Of a stretch of DNA of 64,000 nucleotides, positions 20,740-32,215 are shown piece by piece. The stretch spans positions 184,717,449-184,781,448 of the forward strand of contig NC_133122.1 of the NCBI RefSeq assembly GCF_033568475.1, written 5' to 3'. Positions within the stretch are counted from its first letter, which is position 1; each line of letters begins with the position of its first letter. Source of the DNA: Henckelia pumila. Its lineage: Eukaryota; Streptophyta; Magnoliopsida; Lamiales; Gesneriaceae. A program made the position numbers and the translations under genes. Under the pieces are notes generated by a model. That model searched no databases. It was given only the letters and a program-made list of their open reading frames with translations, and was not told where the DNA came from.

Positions 20740-21489
20740 AAAATTATTCATATGCTAACTAATTTATTTTTTTATGATTTCAAGAATATTTAAAGTTTAT
20801 AATTTTTATAATGAATGCAACAAATCAAAATTTGTTTTTGATGTAACTCGAGTACTGGATATGGATACAGAAAGCATAATACGGTATGTCAAGGCAAGGA
20901 TAAACTTTTTGTCCGCAAGACAAAATTTCCCAATACGAGCAGTGCTTAATAGTGGTGGCAATCGTCTCTAAGATACAACGACGTATATCAAAATTATTCA
21001 TATGCTAACTAATTTATTTTTTTATGATTTCAAGAATATTTAAAGTTTATAATTTTTATAATGAATGCAACAAATCAAAATTTGTTTTTGATGTAACTCG
21101 AGTACTGGATATGGATACAGAAAGCATAATACGGTATGTCAAGGCAAGGATAAACTTTTTGTCCGCAAGACAAAATTTCCCAATACGAGCAGTGCTTAAT
21201 AGTGGTGGCAATCGTCTCTAAGATACAACGACGTATATCAAAATTATTCATATGCTAACTAATTTATTTTTTTATGATTTCAAGAATATTTAAAGTTTAT
21301 AATTTTTATAATGAATGCAACAAATCAAAATTTGTTTTTGATGTAACTCGAGTACTGGATATGGATACAGAAAGCATAATACGGTATGTCAAGGCAAGGA
21401 TAAACTTTTTGTCCGCAAGACAAAATTTCCCAATACGAGCAGTGCTTAATAGTGGTGGCAATCGTCTCTAAGATACAACGACGTATATC
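20740..21489. repeat. Three apparently identical 250-bp tandem repeats inside the Helitron remnant
   Basis: The units are 20740-20989, 20990-21239 and 21240-21489. Each starts AAAATTATTCATATGC and ends ACGACGTATATC, and I saw no difference between them. Each unit joins Helitron-like AT-rich sequence to the edge of the LTR-like repeat downstream, so the triplication happened after that insertion. Perfect identity means either a very recent tandem amplification or an assembly artefact. Confidence 0.9.
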
Positions 21490-22174
21490 AAGAGATAGCA
21501 TCACAACAAATCGCTTGATGTCAGCGAACACAATCTACAGAACTTCAAGTGAGAAGGAAGAAAGCGAAGGATGGATGCAGAAGCGTAGAAATGTATTTCG
21601 ACTGCAGAAAGGGGAACTATTTATAGACCGCTACTGGTTGCTACCAAGCGACACAACCTTGTATGAATGAACACATCTTATCGAGCAGATACACATTGAT
21701 CCGAAGTGATGCAGTACTATGTGATGCAAAATTTCAGACTGAGAGATGCAAAATAATAAAATTTAACATACGACGAAATTGCCCAGTACGAAACAATGCT
21801 TAACGATGGCGGCAATTTCGTCTTGTGATGCAGCACTTTGTCTGCAAGACGAAATTACCCAGTACAAATAGTGCTTAACGGTGGCGGGAATCATCTCTAA
21901 GATACAATGACGTCTATCTAGAGATAGCAGCACAACAAATCGCTTGATGGCAGCGAACACAATGTGCAGAACTTCAAGTGAGAAGGAAGAAAGTGTATTT
22001 TAACTGCAGACAGAGGAACTATTTATAGACTGCTACTTGCTGGTTGCGACCAAGCGACACGAACTTGTATGAACGAGCACATCTCATCGAGCAGACACAC
22101 ATTGATCCGAAGTGATGCAGAACTTTGTGATGCATATTTCAGACTGAAAGGTGCACAATAATAAATTTAACATA
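21400..22174 (-). repeat. Two tandem ~404-bp LTR-like, promoter-bearing repeats
   Basis: The copies are about 21400-21770 and 21771-22174, read on the minus strand. Each starts with TATGTTAAATTTxATTATT, then TCAGTCTGAAAT, a TCTATAAATAG box (complement near 21617-21628 and 22018-22030), TTCCTTCTCACTTGAAGTTC and a segment ending AATTTCGTC. TATA box plus leader-like sequence in tandem copies resembles LTRs, or the promoter of a reverse-transcribing element, without an internal region. No coding sequence is attached, so the family is not identified. Confidence 0.5.
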
Positions 22175-22468
22175 AGACTCTACCCACCTCACAGCACCGC
22201 ACCGAGACGGTCGGCCGCGTGTGCGTATGTTTGGTTTATCGACTAGCGTCTTACCTCCTCTAAAAACTTCAGGTTCTGTAAGGGCCCAATCTCATAAGCC
22301 AATTAAGGAAGGAAAGACATTGAAATAATTCCAATGTGGGACAAGTTCAATCCTACTTTTCATTTATCTTTCATTTTCATTCAACTTTTCCAACAAAATT
22401 TACTTCCATTATTCGAAATTAGTTTATGAACTTTATTATTTTAAAATAATTTCATTTTATCTTTTCAG
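22175..22468. other. Junction between LTR-like repeats and Helitron coding sequence
   Basis: It includes a GC-rich segment (about 22190-22250) unlike the surroundings and a TTCCAATGTGGGAC motif near 22330 that often marks LTR termini. No gene was seen. Confidence 0.35.
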
Positions 22469-23430
22469 TTATCAATGAGAATAGCAATAAAATGGTCTCT
22501 TGCCGAGAATATTATTGCTATAAACTTCAGATGAGAGAAAATGATGCATCCCTTCTTTTGTATGGTGGACGATTGCTTCAACAATATGTTGTCGATATGT
22601 ACATAAAAATTGAGACAACACGTTTGGATTATTTTATAAATAATCAGTCTGAAGTGAGATTAGAATTTTATCAAGGAATTGTCGATAACATAAATGAAGG
22701 AGAAACAAGAGGTTCTGAGGTAGGGAAAAGAACTGTATTGTCTGCCACATTTATTGGTGGAACGAGAGATATGCGTAAAAGGTATTTAGATGCTATGTAA
22801 TTTGTTAGAGTATATGTGAAGACTGATTTGTTTACCACAATGACACGCAATCCTGATTGTAAAAAGATCATAGAAACTCTGATGTCTGGACAAAAACCAC
22901 AATATCGACCTGATTTGACTGCTAGGGTATTTAGAGCTAAACTTCTAGATTTGAAAAAAGAAATAATTCACGTTACATTTTTGGAGAAGTTATAGCGTAT
23001 GTATATGTTATATAGTTTCAAAAGAGGGGACTTCTACATATTCATATGCTAATAATTTTGAAGCATGAGTTTAAAGTTAATTGCGTAGAGCATATTGATG
23101 GATATGTTTCGGCTAAATTTCCAGATGAAAAAGAAAATCCAGAATTATTTCGTTATGTTGTCAAGCACATGATGTATGGTCCATGTGGGCATTTGAATAG
23201 AGTAAATTCTTGTATGATCAATGGCTCTTGTAAAAATCACTATCCACATGTTTTTTCTGAGAGAACTGTTCTGGGAAGTAATGATTATCCTATTTACAGG
23301 CGACAAAATGATGGTCATTTGTTGATGTCAGAAAATCGAAATTAAATAACCAATGGGTTGTACCATATAATCATTATCTTTTGCGGAGATATAATTGTCA
23401 TATAATGTTGAAGTATGTTCAAGTGTAACA
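22469..23430 (+). pseudogene. Helitron Rep gene remnant, HUH region
   Basis: 22492-22800 carries the Helitron_like_N domain with SCREYYCYKLQMREN, GGRLLQQYVVDMY and FIGGTRDMRKRY. After one in-frame stop it continues (KTDLFTTMTRNPDCK, RPDLTARVFRAKL). A frameshift leads to the Rep HUH motif LLHIHMLIILK at about 23030-23060 and to 23046-23345 (HMMYGPCGHLNRVN, YPIYRRQNDG). It ends near 23427 after a segment reading WVVPYNHYLLRRYNCHI. The Rep tyrosine motif and the whole SF1 helicase are absent. This is the same decayed gene as at 19747, split by the repeat block. Confidence 0.88.
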
Positions 23431-23764
23431 GCCGTGAAATACTTAAACACAGGAGTCGAAGGATCCAGGTAAAAAGAAAGTCTGTGATAAGTTGTCGAGG
23501 TGGGTGATACTCCCGATGTTTCATCTTACGCGTGCGCCCAAACTCAGTGGAGAGGAGCAACCTCGATTGGAGGACAGATAAGGCTTATGGGGAGGCCCGA
23601 ACCATGAGAATAATTGTGGAACTTCGTTTGAGGAGATGATTGTTGGGAATGAAACCAAAGTCCCACATTGGAATATCAAAAGAAATATCATGAGTTAATA
23701 GATGAAATGATATCTCCATTGTTATGAAAATCTGGGTTTTGTTGCTCAACAAGATTATTTGACA

Positions 23765-23808
<44 letters not shown>

Positions 23809-24023
23809 AACCAACGTGTTCCACATGTTTTGCACGTGTTTCTTACTAGTTATCCAATTATTTATTCATTTGCTCGTCGAATATAAAAATTTGATCTAAC
23901 ATAATGATTTATAAATCAATGTATTTGGTGACGTAATAAGTGGAGCTTATGTCCTAAATGATTGGAGTCCTGTTTGAATAAGAGTTTAGACATATAGATG
24001 TATTTTCATAATTCTTAATCACA
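23431..24023. other. Repeat-derived spacer with an LTR-start-like junction
   Basis: Purine-rich GAGGAGATGAT runs into TGTTGGGAATGAAACC and CCCACATTGG near 23627-23675, which looks like a polypurine tract followed by an LTR start. No LTR end or partner was located. The rest is AT-rich without genes. Confidence 0.35.
23764..23807. repeat. (AAT)n microsatellite
   Basis: About 14 perfect AAT/TAA units. Confidence 0.95.
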
Positions 24024-24028
24024 TTAGC

Positions 24029-25992
24029 TGTAACGCCCCAAATTAATCTTAATTGACTTTATTTGAGATAATCAGATATTACAGAGTTCAAGAGCCAACT
24101 TGATTTTGATCAGGGTCTATTTTGAAAATTTTGGATTTTCAGGGACTAAAATGCAAATTTGGGAATTGTTAGATATTTAATAAGGATTTGACTTCTTCTT
24201 CTCCATTTCCTCCCTCTCCAAGTCGGTTTCCTCCATTAGAGATGCCTCCCAAGTTCCTCCCAAGTTTCTCCAAGCTTTGTGATTTCAGTTTTCGGTCGAT
24301 CCGTCCGTTAGAAATTATTTCTGAAGACAGATTAGCGATCACGGCTGCGAGAGCTTCGTTCTATAGTAAGTACTTCTCCGATCAGGTATACTTCTATTTT
24401 CGGATGTTGTTAGAATCGAATGAGTTTCGGATATGTTGTTCTTGAGCTATCTCTTATCGTTTATTCTCAGTCGGTTTTAAAATAGAGCGTCGTTCGGATT
24501 TGTTATGAATTTTCTTACGATTTTCGAGAATTGGAGATTTGAGATTTGTTTGTTTTGATTTGTTATTGATGTTGTGATATTGATTTGAGTTAGTATCAAT
24601 ATTATACTATTGTCTGTGTTTTCGGTTTGATCAGAAAATAGTCGTTATGTTGCCAGTTTGAATTTGGGATTTTTGAACCGTTTGAGTTGATGAACTTTGG
24701 CTATTGAGTTTGATCGTCGTTGTTGATCTTCTTTTGGCCTCCTTACAGATTCTTTCAAAGGCCGTTGAGTTGCGAGGTTGCAGATGTTGAATCGCTTTGA
24801 AGATTGTAGCCGGTATATTATCGATTTCTTATTATCGATTGAGGAAGTTTGAATGAGTTTTGAATGATATTTTATTGCTTTACAGATTTGAGGATTGTGA
24901 AGCATCGAGAAAGGTATAAGACGACTTAGACTTGAATGGAACAATTAACTCGAATCCGACTTGATTCAAGTGTTCCGAAGAAATCAAATACTTTCATGTT
25001 AACCGATTTTCTTGACTTTAGTTGAATGGGTTATGATTTGCATTGCATTCATATTGATCCAAATGATTTATTTCACTTTGAATTAGACGTTCTGAGAATT
25101 ATAGTAGGGGGCATTGGCAGGCGAATTACTGCAATGACCGACTTAACTCTCTATAGTTGCTTCAGAGTCTAGAGGATTGAAGTACACATCATCCACCTCG
25201 AAAGGGGAGTTCGGTGTGATTGTTTGTGGTATTTTATCTTCGGGATCCCAATCGAAGAAGAAGAGAATAACCGGAGTACCTTTGATTATCCAGACTTGAT
25301 AATCACGGATTTTAAAGACATGCATTTCATTTTAGATTTCTCTTGAATTTCTTTGCTGATAATTGAATATCATGAGTTGATTTTAATTGATATTGCATGT
25401 TTGTTGCTTATACTGGGAATATTATTCTCACCGGATTATTCGGCTGTTGTCTTGTCTTTGTATGTGTGCTTGGCGACAGGTGGGGCAGGACCGAGTCAAA
25501 GATCGCATGGCTAGGTGATCGAGTTGATAGAGTGAGGCCTTGGTGGTTTAGAAATCAAATTTGTAATCGAACTTATATTGTATTCAAACTCGTTATGTTT
25601 TGTATTGAATAAATAAGACTGAAGCATGTTCTACTAGTTTGAGATTGTGTAACTCTAGAACTATCTTGTATTGTGGATTGAATGTTGTCGTTGCATGTAT
25701 TATGAATCTTGTTATGTTTGGAATGGATATTGGTTTGAGTTGGCAAGTTGATTTCTGTTTTTTTTTTTTTCTGGTGCAGGGGTCGCCCGATCTTCAGTTT
25801 TTAGCACACCGAGCGCACCCCCTTCTGAGTAAAACAGCAGGGCTGCTGTTTTGGCCGCACCCGAGCGGTAGCTTTCTATCGCCCGAGCACGGCACCCTTT
25901 TAAAAAAAATTCTTTTATGATTTTATTCTTGAATCTTGTATGCTTAATTACTGTTTAATTCGAGATTAGATGTTTAGAACCGAGGTATCACA
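24029..25992 (+). repeat. Gypsy A LTR 1 (outer 5')
   Basis: 1964 bp, TGTAACGCCCC...GGTATCACA, followed by the primer-binding site at 25998. The right part holds a GC-rich island (about 25780-25900) with the palindrome AACAGCAGGGCTGCTGTT at 25833-25850 in otherwise AT-rich DNA. Confidence 0.9.
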
Positions 25993-25997
25993 TTAAG

Positions 25998-26009
25998 TGG
26001 TATCAGAGC
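25998..26009 (+). other. Primer-binding site, Gypsy A internal region 1
   Basis: TGGTATCAGAGC, complementary to initiator Met-tRNA, lies five bases after the LTR. The second copy is at 30707-30718. Confidence 0.9.
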
Positions 26010-26298
26010 ATAAGATCTTGGACTGAATTTAGAAGTGAGCGGGGTAGATCGAGTCCGCTTGCCTTGACTTCTCGCATGTGTTTGAGTTATTTAATTGATT
26101 TATTAAATACGATGCGAGCATGCTTTATTGATTAAGAATTATTTGAGTTACATGATTATGTGATTTAAATTTATAAAGCATGATCTACTTGAGATATAAT
26201 TGTTTTTTTTATTGACTTGTATCCGAGTTCTGAGAGGTTGAAAGGTCACCGAATTGCAGCGATTGGATTATCTTGTGTCCTAACCTTTGATTATCAGA

Positions 26299-27480
26299 TG
26301 GGTCCTCGTCGATTTATTAACAGAAACCCACCGCCATTTACTCCTCCGAACGAGCAAGCTAGTACAGAAACTGTTCAGATGGATACAACAGCGACGCCTT
26401 TGCAACCTTGCTTAAAAGGTTTCAGTTGTTTAATCCGCCTTTGTTGCAGGGTACAGAGAATCCCATTGACGGTGAGAGCTGGTTGGATGACATTGATCAG
26501 TTGTTCGATTCACTTGACTATTCTCATGACCGCAGAACCAGGTTGGTTATTCATCAGCTGAGGGTTGTTGCTAAGAACTGGTCGATCAAGACAAAGAGAG
26601 TCATGGATAATCGAGGTACATCTATTAACTGGAATATTTTCAAATCTGAGTTTTATAAGCGGTTTTTCCCAGTTTCATACCGAAAGGACAAGGGAGCCGA
26701 GTTTGCCAATCTGAGGCAGGGGAATTTGAACATTGAAAAGTATGTAGCCAAGTTTGATAGCTTGCTGAGATTTGCACCGCACATTGCCGACAGCGAAAAA
26801 GCAAAAGCTGATCAGTTCATTAATGGTTTGAACCCTGATATCTTCACGTTGGTAAATACTTCTAGGCCTAATAATTTTGTGGATGCCATGAATCATGCAA
26901 AAGGAGCTGAAGCAGGTTTGTGGAGACAGAGAGGAGCCCCAGTTGTGCCTCAGAAGCCTAGTAAGTCTCAGAACCAACCATATCATTACCAGAATCAATC
27001 TTTTCAATTTCAGAATCAACCACCGAGTTCTGAGGGTGGTAGCAATGGAGGTAATAGGAAGGATTAATATCATCCGAAGGAGAACCAATTTAAGAAGCAC
27101 GGAAGCAGTTCTTCGAGCTCTAGTGGCTCGAGACAGTTCGGATCAGGATAGAGTTGGAGTCAGTCAGGCATGTCTTGTGCCAATTGCGGAGGTCGTCACT
27201 CCAATGATCAGTGTAGAGGTATTTTTGGAAGCTGCTATATCTGTAACCAGGCGGGCACTTTGCCAGATTGTGTCCTCAGCGGGGCTCTGAGCAAGCACAT
27301 AGTGGAAGTTTTTCAAGACAAAAAGCTCAGCCTCAGCGGCAAGCATCTATGGTCCACTCTTTCAAACCTCAGCAGCAAAATAGACAGGAAGGTAGCTAGC
27401 ATACGAACCAACCTCCCAGACAGTCGGCACGAGTCTTTGCTCTGGCCGAGGATCAGACTCAGTTTTCACCCGATAATGAC
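26299..27480 (+). pseudogene. gag: Gypsy A gag, copy 1 (frameshifted)
   Basis: It starts MGPRRFINRNPPPF at 26299. A frameshift near 26405-26412 moves to the frame starting FNPPLLQGTENP. The capsid domain (PF03732-type Retrotrans_gag; motifs ESWLDDIDQLF, FKSEFYKRFFP, YVAKFDSLLRFAP) runs to about 26930, followed by a Gln/Asn-rich linker. A CCHC pair is CANCGGRHSNDQC then CYICNQAG, where a missing base breaks the second knuckle. Downstream traces read ARVFALAEDQTQFSP and, in another frame, LIDTGESLAF, which is a protease remnant (about 27420-27570). Copy 2 shares the first frameshift, so the parent was already defective. Confidence 0.85.
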
Positions 27481-27569
27481 ATAATAGGTAAACGTTCGAT
27501 TTTGGTTTTCCTACTCTAATTGACTGATAGATACTGGTGAGTCTCTTGCCTTCTTATCGAAGAATCTGT

Positions 27570-28749
27570 TTAATGTTTATCGTGCCTCTAATTTTTGTTG
27601 GGTCGTTCGAATTGACGAACACTCCTGTAGTGTTGTTAATTTTCTATTAACAGGATCTTTCAGAAGTATTAGTTGAAGCTAGGAATTCTTATCAATGATT
27701 TGCTTGTCTTTTTAGAATGAGAATTGTACTGATCATTCAGAGCTTTTGAGAATCGTATTTCAGATTTTGGTGCCGAACAGTTGTATGATATTCTTTGATG
27801 CTTGAATTTTGATTGGACCAAATTAAATTTCCTCTATTGTATGATCTGGTGATGGAAATTCTGTTGATCAGCACTCCAGTATTCTTGAATTCGGTGCGGA
27901 TGATCTTTCAGTACTCAATATTTCTTCTTATCGAGAATTTTGGATATAATCTTATTCAGAGGAATTACGCTCTATTCTAGACATCGAGGTAGCTAACGAC
28001 GCTCGAGACTCAAAGTCTGGCTCTGGACTTGAGCTTGTAGCGATCTTATTTATTGGAATATTTGGCATCGTTTCATTACTAAGAGATTTTCGCGATCTTT
28101 TCTAATCTTAGAAGTCGAAGGATTTATTTTTATTTTATCTACTATCTGATTTTGATTGTCCGATTGATGAAATTTGCTACCTTATTCCGTACAGAAGGAC
28201 TTTTAGTCAGGATCAGACGATGGATATTTTTGTTAGAGGTCGTAAGATGTCATGTTTTGCCGAAGTCTGTCAGTTTAGACAGAGATCCTTCATGCACTTG
28301 TTCTTTCGACATAGACTTTGAAGAGACATTTGTTGTTTGATTACATCGTATTTTATTTCAATATCCTCAGAACGACGGACAGTCAGATTGGATGAGACAA
28401 ACGTTAGAGGAGATGCCATGAGCAGTAGTGCTCGACTTAGCACTAGTTGACAGAATCCTTGATTTTTGTGGAGACTTCGTACAAAGACAACTATTTGATA
28501 AATTATTGAAGGCACTTTTCAAGAGTTGTACGAGAAGAGAGGAAGATCCCCGTTAATTCGAAATAATTTTCTGTGTCACATGAGTTGGAACCAGAGATGA
28601 TTCGATTTGTGACTAAGCATAGAAGGATTTTCTGACGAGAATGAGTCGACTTTTGATTGATGGACTTGAAGGAGTAATTTGAGAGACAGAGTTCGTGTTA
28701 GAACCGTGTTAGATTTCGAGGAAGAAATCTTTTCTTAGAGGGAGAGAAT
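27570..28749 (+). pseudogene. Gypsy A pol scraps, copy 1 (degenerate integrase, no RT)
   Basis: The 27.6-28.1 kb part has no recognisable RT. At about 28250-28520, reading across frames, motifs such as VSLDRDPSC and DGQSDWMRQTLEEMP echo the integrase SDRDPRF...DGQSERTIQTLEDML segment. The purine-rich end AGAGGGAGAGAAT just before 28750 is the likely polypurine tract. The internal region is only 2757 bp, against about 5 kb or more for a complete gypsy, so a large pol deletion is inferred. Confidence 0.65.
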
Positions 28750-30701
28750 TGTAACTCCCCAAATTTATCTTAATTGACTTTATTTGAGATAATCAGAGAT
28801 TACAGAGTTCAAGAGCCGACTTGATTTTGATCAGGGTTTATTTTGCAAATTTTGGATTTTTCAGGGACTAAAATGCAAATTTGGAAATTGTTAGATATTT
28901 AAGAAGGATTTGACTTATTCTTCTCCATTTACTCCCTCTCCAAGTCGGTTTCCTCCATTAGAGACGCCTCCCAAGTTTCTCCAAGCTTTGTGATTTTAGT
29001 TTCCAGTCGATCCGTCCTTTAAAAATTATTTCTGAAGGCAGATTAGCGATCACGGCTGCAAGAGCTTCGTTCTATAGTAAGTTTTTCTTCAATCAGTATA
29101 CTTCTATTTTTGGATGTTGTTAGAATCGACTGAGTTTCGGATATGTTGTTCTTGAGCTAGCTCTTATCGTTTATTCTCAGTCGGTTTTGAAATAGAGCAT
29201 CGTTCGGATTTTTTATGAATTTTTTTATGATTTTCAAGAATTGGAGTTTTGAGTTTTGTTTGTTTTGAGATTTTATTGATGTTGTGATATTGATTTGAGT
29301 TAGTATCGATATTATACTGATGTCTGTGTTTCCGGTTTGATCAGAAAATAGTCCTTATGCCGCCAGTTTGAATTTGGGATTTTTGAACTGTTTGAGTTGA
29401 TGAACTTTGGCTATTGAGTTTGATCGTCGTTGTTGATCTTCTTTTGGCCTCCGTACAGATTCGTTCGAAGGCCGTTGAGTTGCGAGGTTGCAGGAGTTGA
29501 ATCGCTTTAAAGATTGTAGCCGGTATATTATCGATTTCTTATTATCGATTGAGGAAGTTTGAATGAGTTTTGAATGAGATTTTATTGCTTTACAGATTTG
29601 AGGATTGTGAAGCATCGAGAAAGGTATAAGATGACTTAGACTTGAATGAAACAATTAACTCGAATCCGACTTGATTCGAATGTTCCGAAGAAATCACATA
29701 CTTGCATGTTAACCGATTTGCTTGACTTTAGTTGAATGAGTTATGATTTGCATTGCATTCATATTGAGCCAAATGATTTATTTCATTTTGAATTAGACGT
29801 TCTGAGAATTATAGCAGGGGGCATTGGCAGGCGAATTACTGCAATGACCGACTTAACTCTCTATAGTTGCTTCAGAGTCTAGAGGATTGAAGTACACATC
29901 ATCCACCTCGAAAGAGGAGTTCGGTGTGATTGTTTGTGGTATTTTATCCTCGGGATCTCAATCAAAGAAGAAGAGAATAACCGGAGTACCTTTGATTATC
30001 CAGACTTGATAATACCGGATTTTAAAAACATGCATTTCATTTTAGATTTCTCTTGAATTGCTTTGCTGATAATTGAATATCATCAGTTGATGTTTTAATT
30101 GATATTGCATGTTTGTTGCTTATACTGAGATTATTATTCTCACCGGATTATCCGGCTTTTGTCTTGTCTTTATATGTGTGCTTGGCGACAGGTGGGGCAG
30201 GACCGAGTCAGAGATCGCATGGCTAGGTGGTCGAGTTTATAGAGTGAGGCCTTGGTGGTTTAGAAGTAGAATATGTAATCGAACTTAGATTGTAATCGAA
30301 CTCGTTATGTTTTGTATTGAATAAACTAGACTGAAGCATGTTCTACTAGTTTGAGAATGTATAACTCTAGAACTATCTTGTATTGTGGATTGAATGTTGT
30401 CGTTGCATATATTATGAATCTTGTTATGTTTGGAATGGATATTGGTTTGAGTTGGCGAGTTGATTTCTGTTTTTTTTTTCTGGTGCAGGGGGCACCCGAT
30501 CTGCAGTTTTTAGCAGACCGAGCGCACCCCCTTTTGAGTAAAACAGCAGGGCTGCTGTTTTGGCCGTGCTCGAGCGGTTGTTTTCTACCGCCCGAGTGCG
30601 GCACTCTTTTAAAAAAAATTCTTTTATGCTTTTAGTCTTGAATCTTGTATGCTTAATTATTGTTTAATTTGATATTAGATGTTTAGAACCGAGGTCTCAC
30701 A
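28750..30701 (+). repeat. Gypsy A LTR 2 (middle, shared)
   Basis: 1952 bp, TGTAACTCCCC...GGTCTCACA. It acts as 3' LTR of internal region 1 and 5' LTR of internal region 2. There is no TSD of its own: TTAAG plus the primer-binding site follow directly. Confidence 0.9.
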
Positions 30702-31006
30702 TTAAGTGGTATCAGAGCATAAGATCTTGGACTGAATTTAGAAGTGAGCTGGGTAGATCGAGTCCGCTTGCCTTGACTTCTCGCATGTGTTTGATTTATT
30801 TAATTGATTTATTAAATACGATGCGAGCATGCTTTATTGATTGAGAATTATTTGAGTTACATGATTATGTTATTTAAATTATAAAGCATGATCTACTTGA
30901 GATATAATTGTTTTTGTTATCGACTTGTATCCGAGTTCTAAGAGGTTGAAAGGGCACCAAATTGTAGCGATTGGATTATCTTGTGTCCTAACCTTTGATT
31001 ATCAAA

Positions 31007-32215
31007 TGGGTCCTCGTCGAGTTATTAACAGAAACTCACCGCCAGTTACTCCTCCGAACGAGCAAGCTAGTACAAAAACTGTTCAGATGGATACAACAGC
31101 GACGCCTTTGCAACCTTGCTAAAGAGGTTTCAGTCGTTTAATCCGCCTTTGTTGCAGGGTACAGAGAATCCCGTTGACTGTGAGAGCTGGTTGGACGACA
31201 TTGATCAGTTGTTCGATTCACTTGACTATTCTGATGACCACAGAACCAGGTTGGTTATTCATCAGCTGAGGGTTGTTGCCAAGAACTGGTGGATCACGAC
31301 AAAGAGAGCCATGGAAAATCGAGGTACAAATATTAACTGGAATCTTTTCAAATCTGAGTTTTATTAGCGGTTTTTCCTAGTTTTGTACCGAAAGGACAAG
31401 GGAGCCGATTTTGCCAATCTGAGGTAGGGGAATTTGATTATTGAAGAGTATGTAGCCAAGTTTGATATTTTGCTGAGATTTGCACCGCACATTGCCGACA
31501 ATGAAGAAGCAAAAGCTTATCAGTTCATTAATGGTTTGAACCCTGATATCTGCACGTTGGTAAATACTGCTAGGCCTGATAATTTTGCGGATGCCATGAA
31601 TCATGCAAAAGGAGCTGAAGCAGGTTTGTGGAGATAGAGAGGAGCTCCAGTTGTGCCTTAGCAGCCTAGTCAGTCTCAGAACCAACCATCTCATTACCAG
31701 AATCAATCTTTTCAATTTCAGAATCAACCACCGAGTTCTGAGGGTGGTAGCAATGGAGGTAATAGGAAGGATTACTATCTTCCGAAGGGGAACCAGTTTA
31801 AGAAGCATGGAAGCAGTTTTTCGAGCTCTAGTGGCTCGAGGCAGTTCGGATCGGGACAGAGTTCGAGTCAGTCAGGCATGTCTTGTGCCAATTGCGGAGG
31901 TCGTCACTCCAGTGATCAGTGTAGAGGTATTTTTGGAAGCTGCTATATCTGTAACCAGGCGGGGCACTTTGCCAGATTGTGTCCTCAGCGGAGATCTGAG
32001 CAAGCACAGAGTGGAAGTTTTTCAAGACAGACAGCTCAGCCTCAGCGGCAAGCATCTACGGTCCACTTTTTCAAACCTCGGCAGCAAAATAGACAGGAAG
32101 GTAGCTAGCATATGAACCAACCTCCCAGACAGCCGGCACGAGTCTTTGCTCTGACCGAGGATCAGACTCAGTTTTCACCCGATAATGACATAACAGGTAA
32201 ACGTTCAATTTTGGT
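31007..32215 (+). pseudogene. gag: Gypsy A gag, copy 2
   Basis: It has the same layout as copy 1: MGPRRVINRNSPP start, shared frameshift near 31110-31120, capsid domain to about 31640 with extra stops (about 31366, 31424, 31635, 31660), and a better preserved zinc knuckle pair (CANCGGRHSSDQC, then CYICNQAGHFARLC at about 31890-31980). It ends in a protease remnant. The stops differ from copy 1, so the two copies decayed independently after duplication. Confidence 0.83.

Noticed and set aside
20774..20971. Three identical 65-residue ORFs as a gene family
   Set aside because: They are products of the 250-bp repeat unit, cross a repeat junction and have no domain.
20740..21489. CRISPR-like repeat array
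   Set aside because: The units are contiguous 250-mers without spacers in a plant genome; this is simple tandem duplication.
26675..27100. 141-residue minus-strand ORF over Gypsy gag (and its twin at 31377)
   Set aside because: Antisense shadow of the gag capsid domain, repeated in both copies for that reason.
28750..30701. Middle Gypsy A LTR as an independent solo-LTR insertion
   Set aside because: It has no TSD. It is preceded by a purine tract and followed by a primer-binding site, so it belongs to the tandem array.
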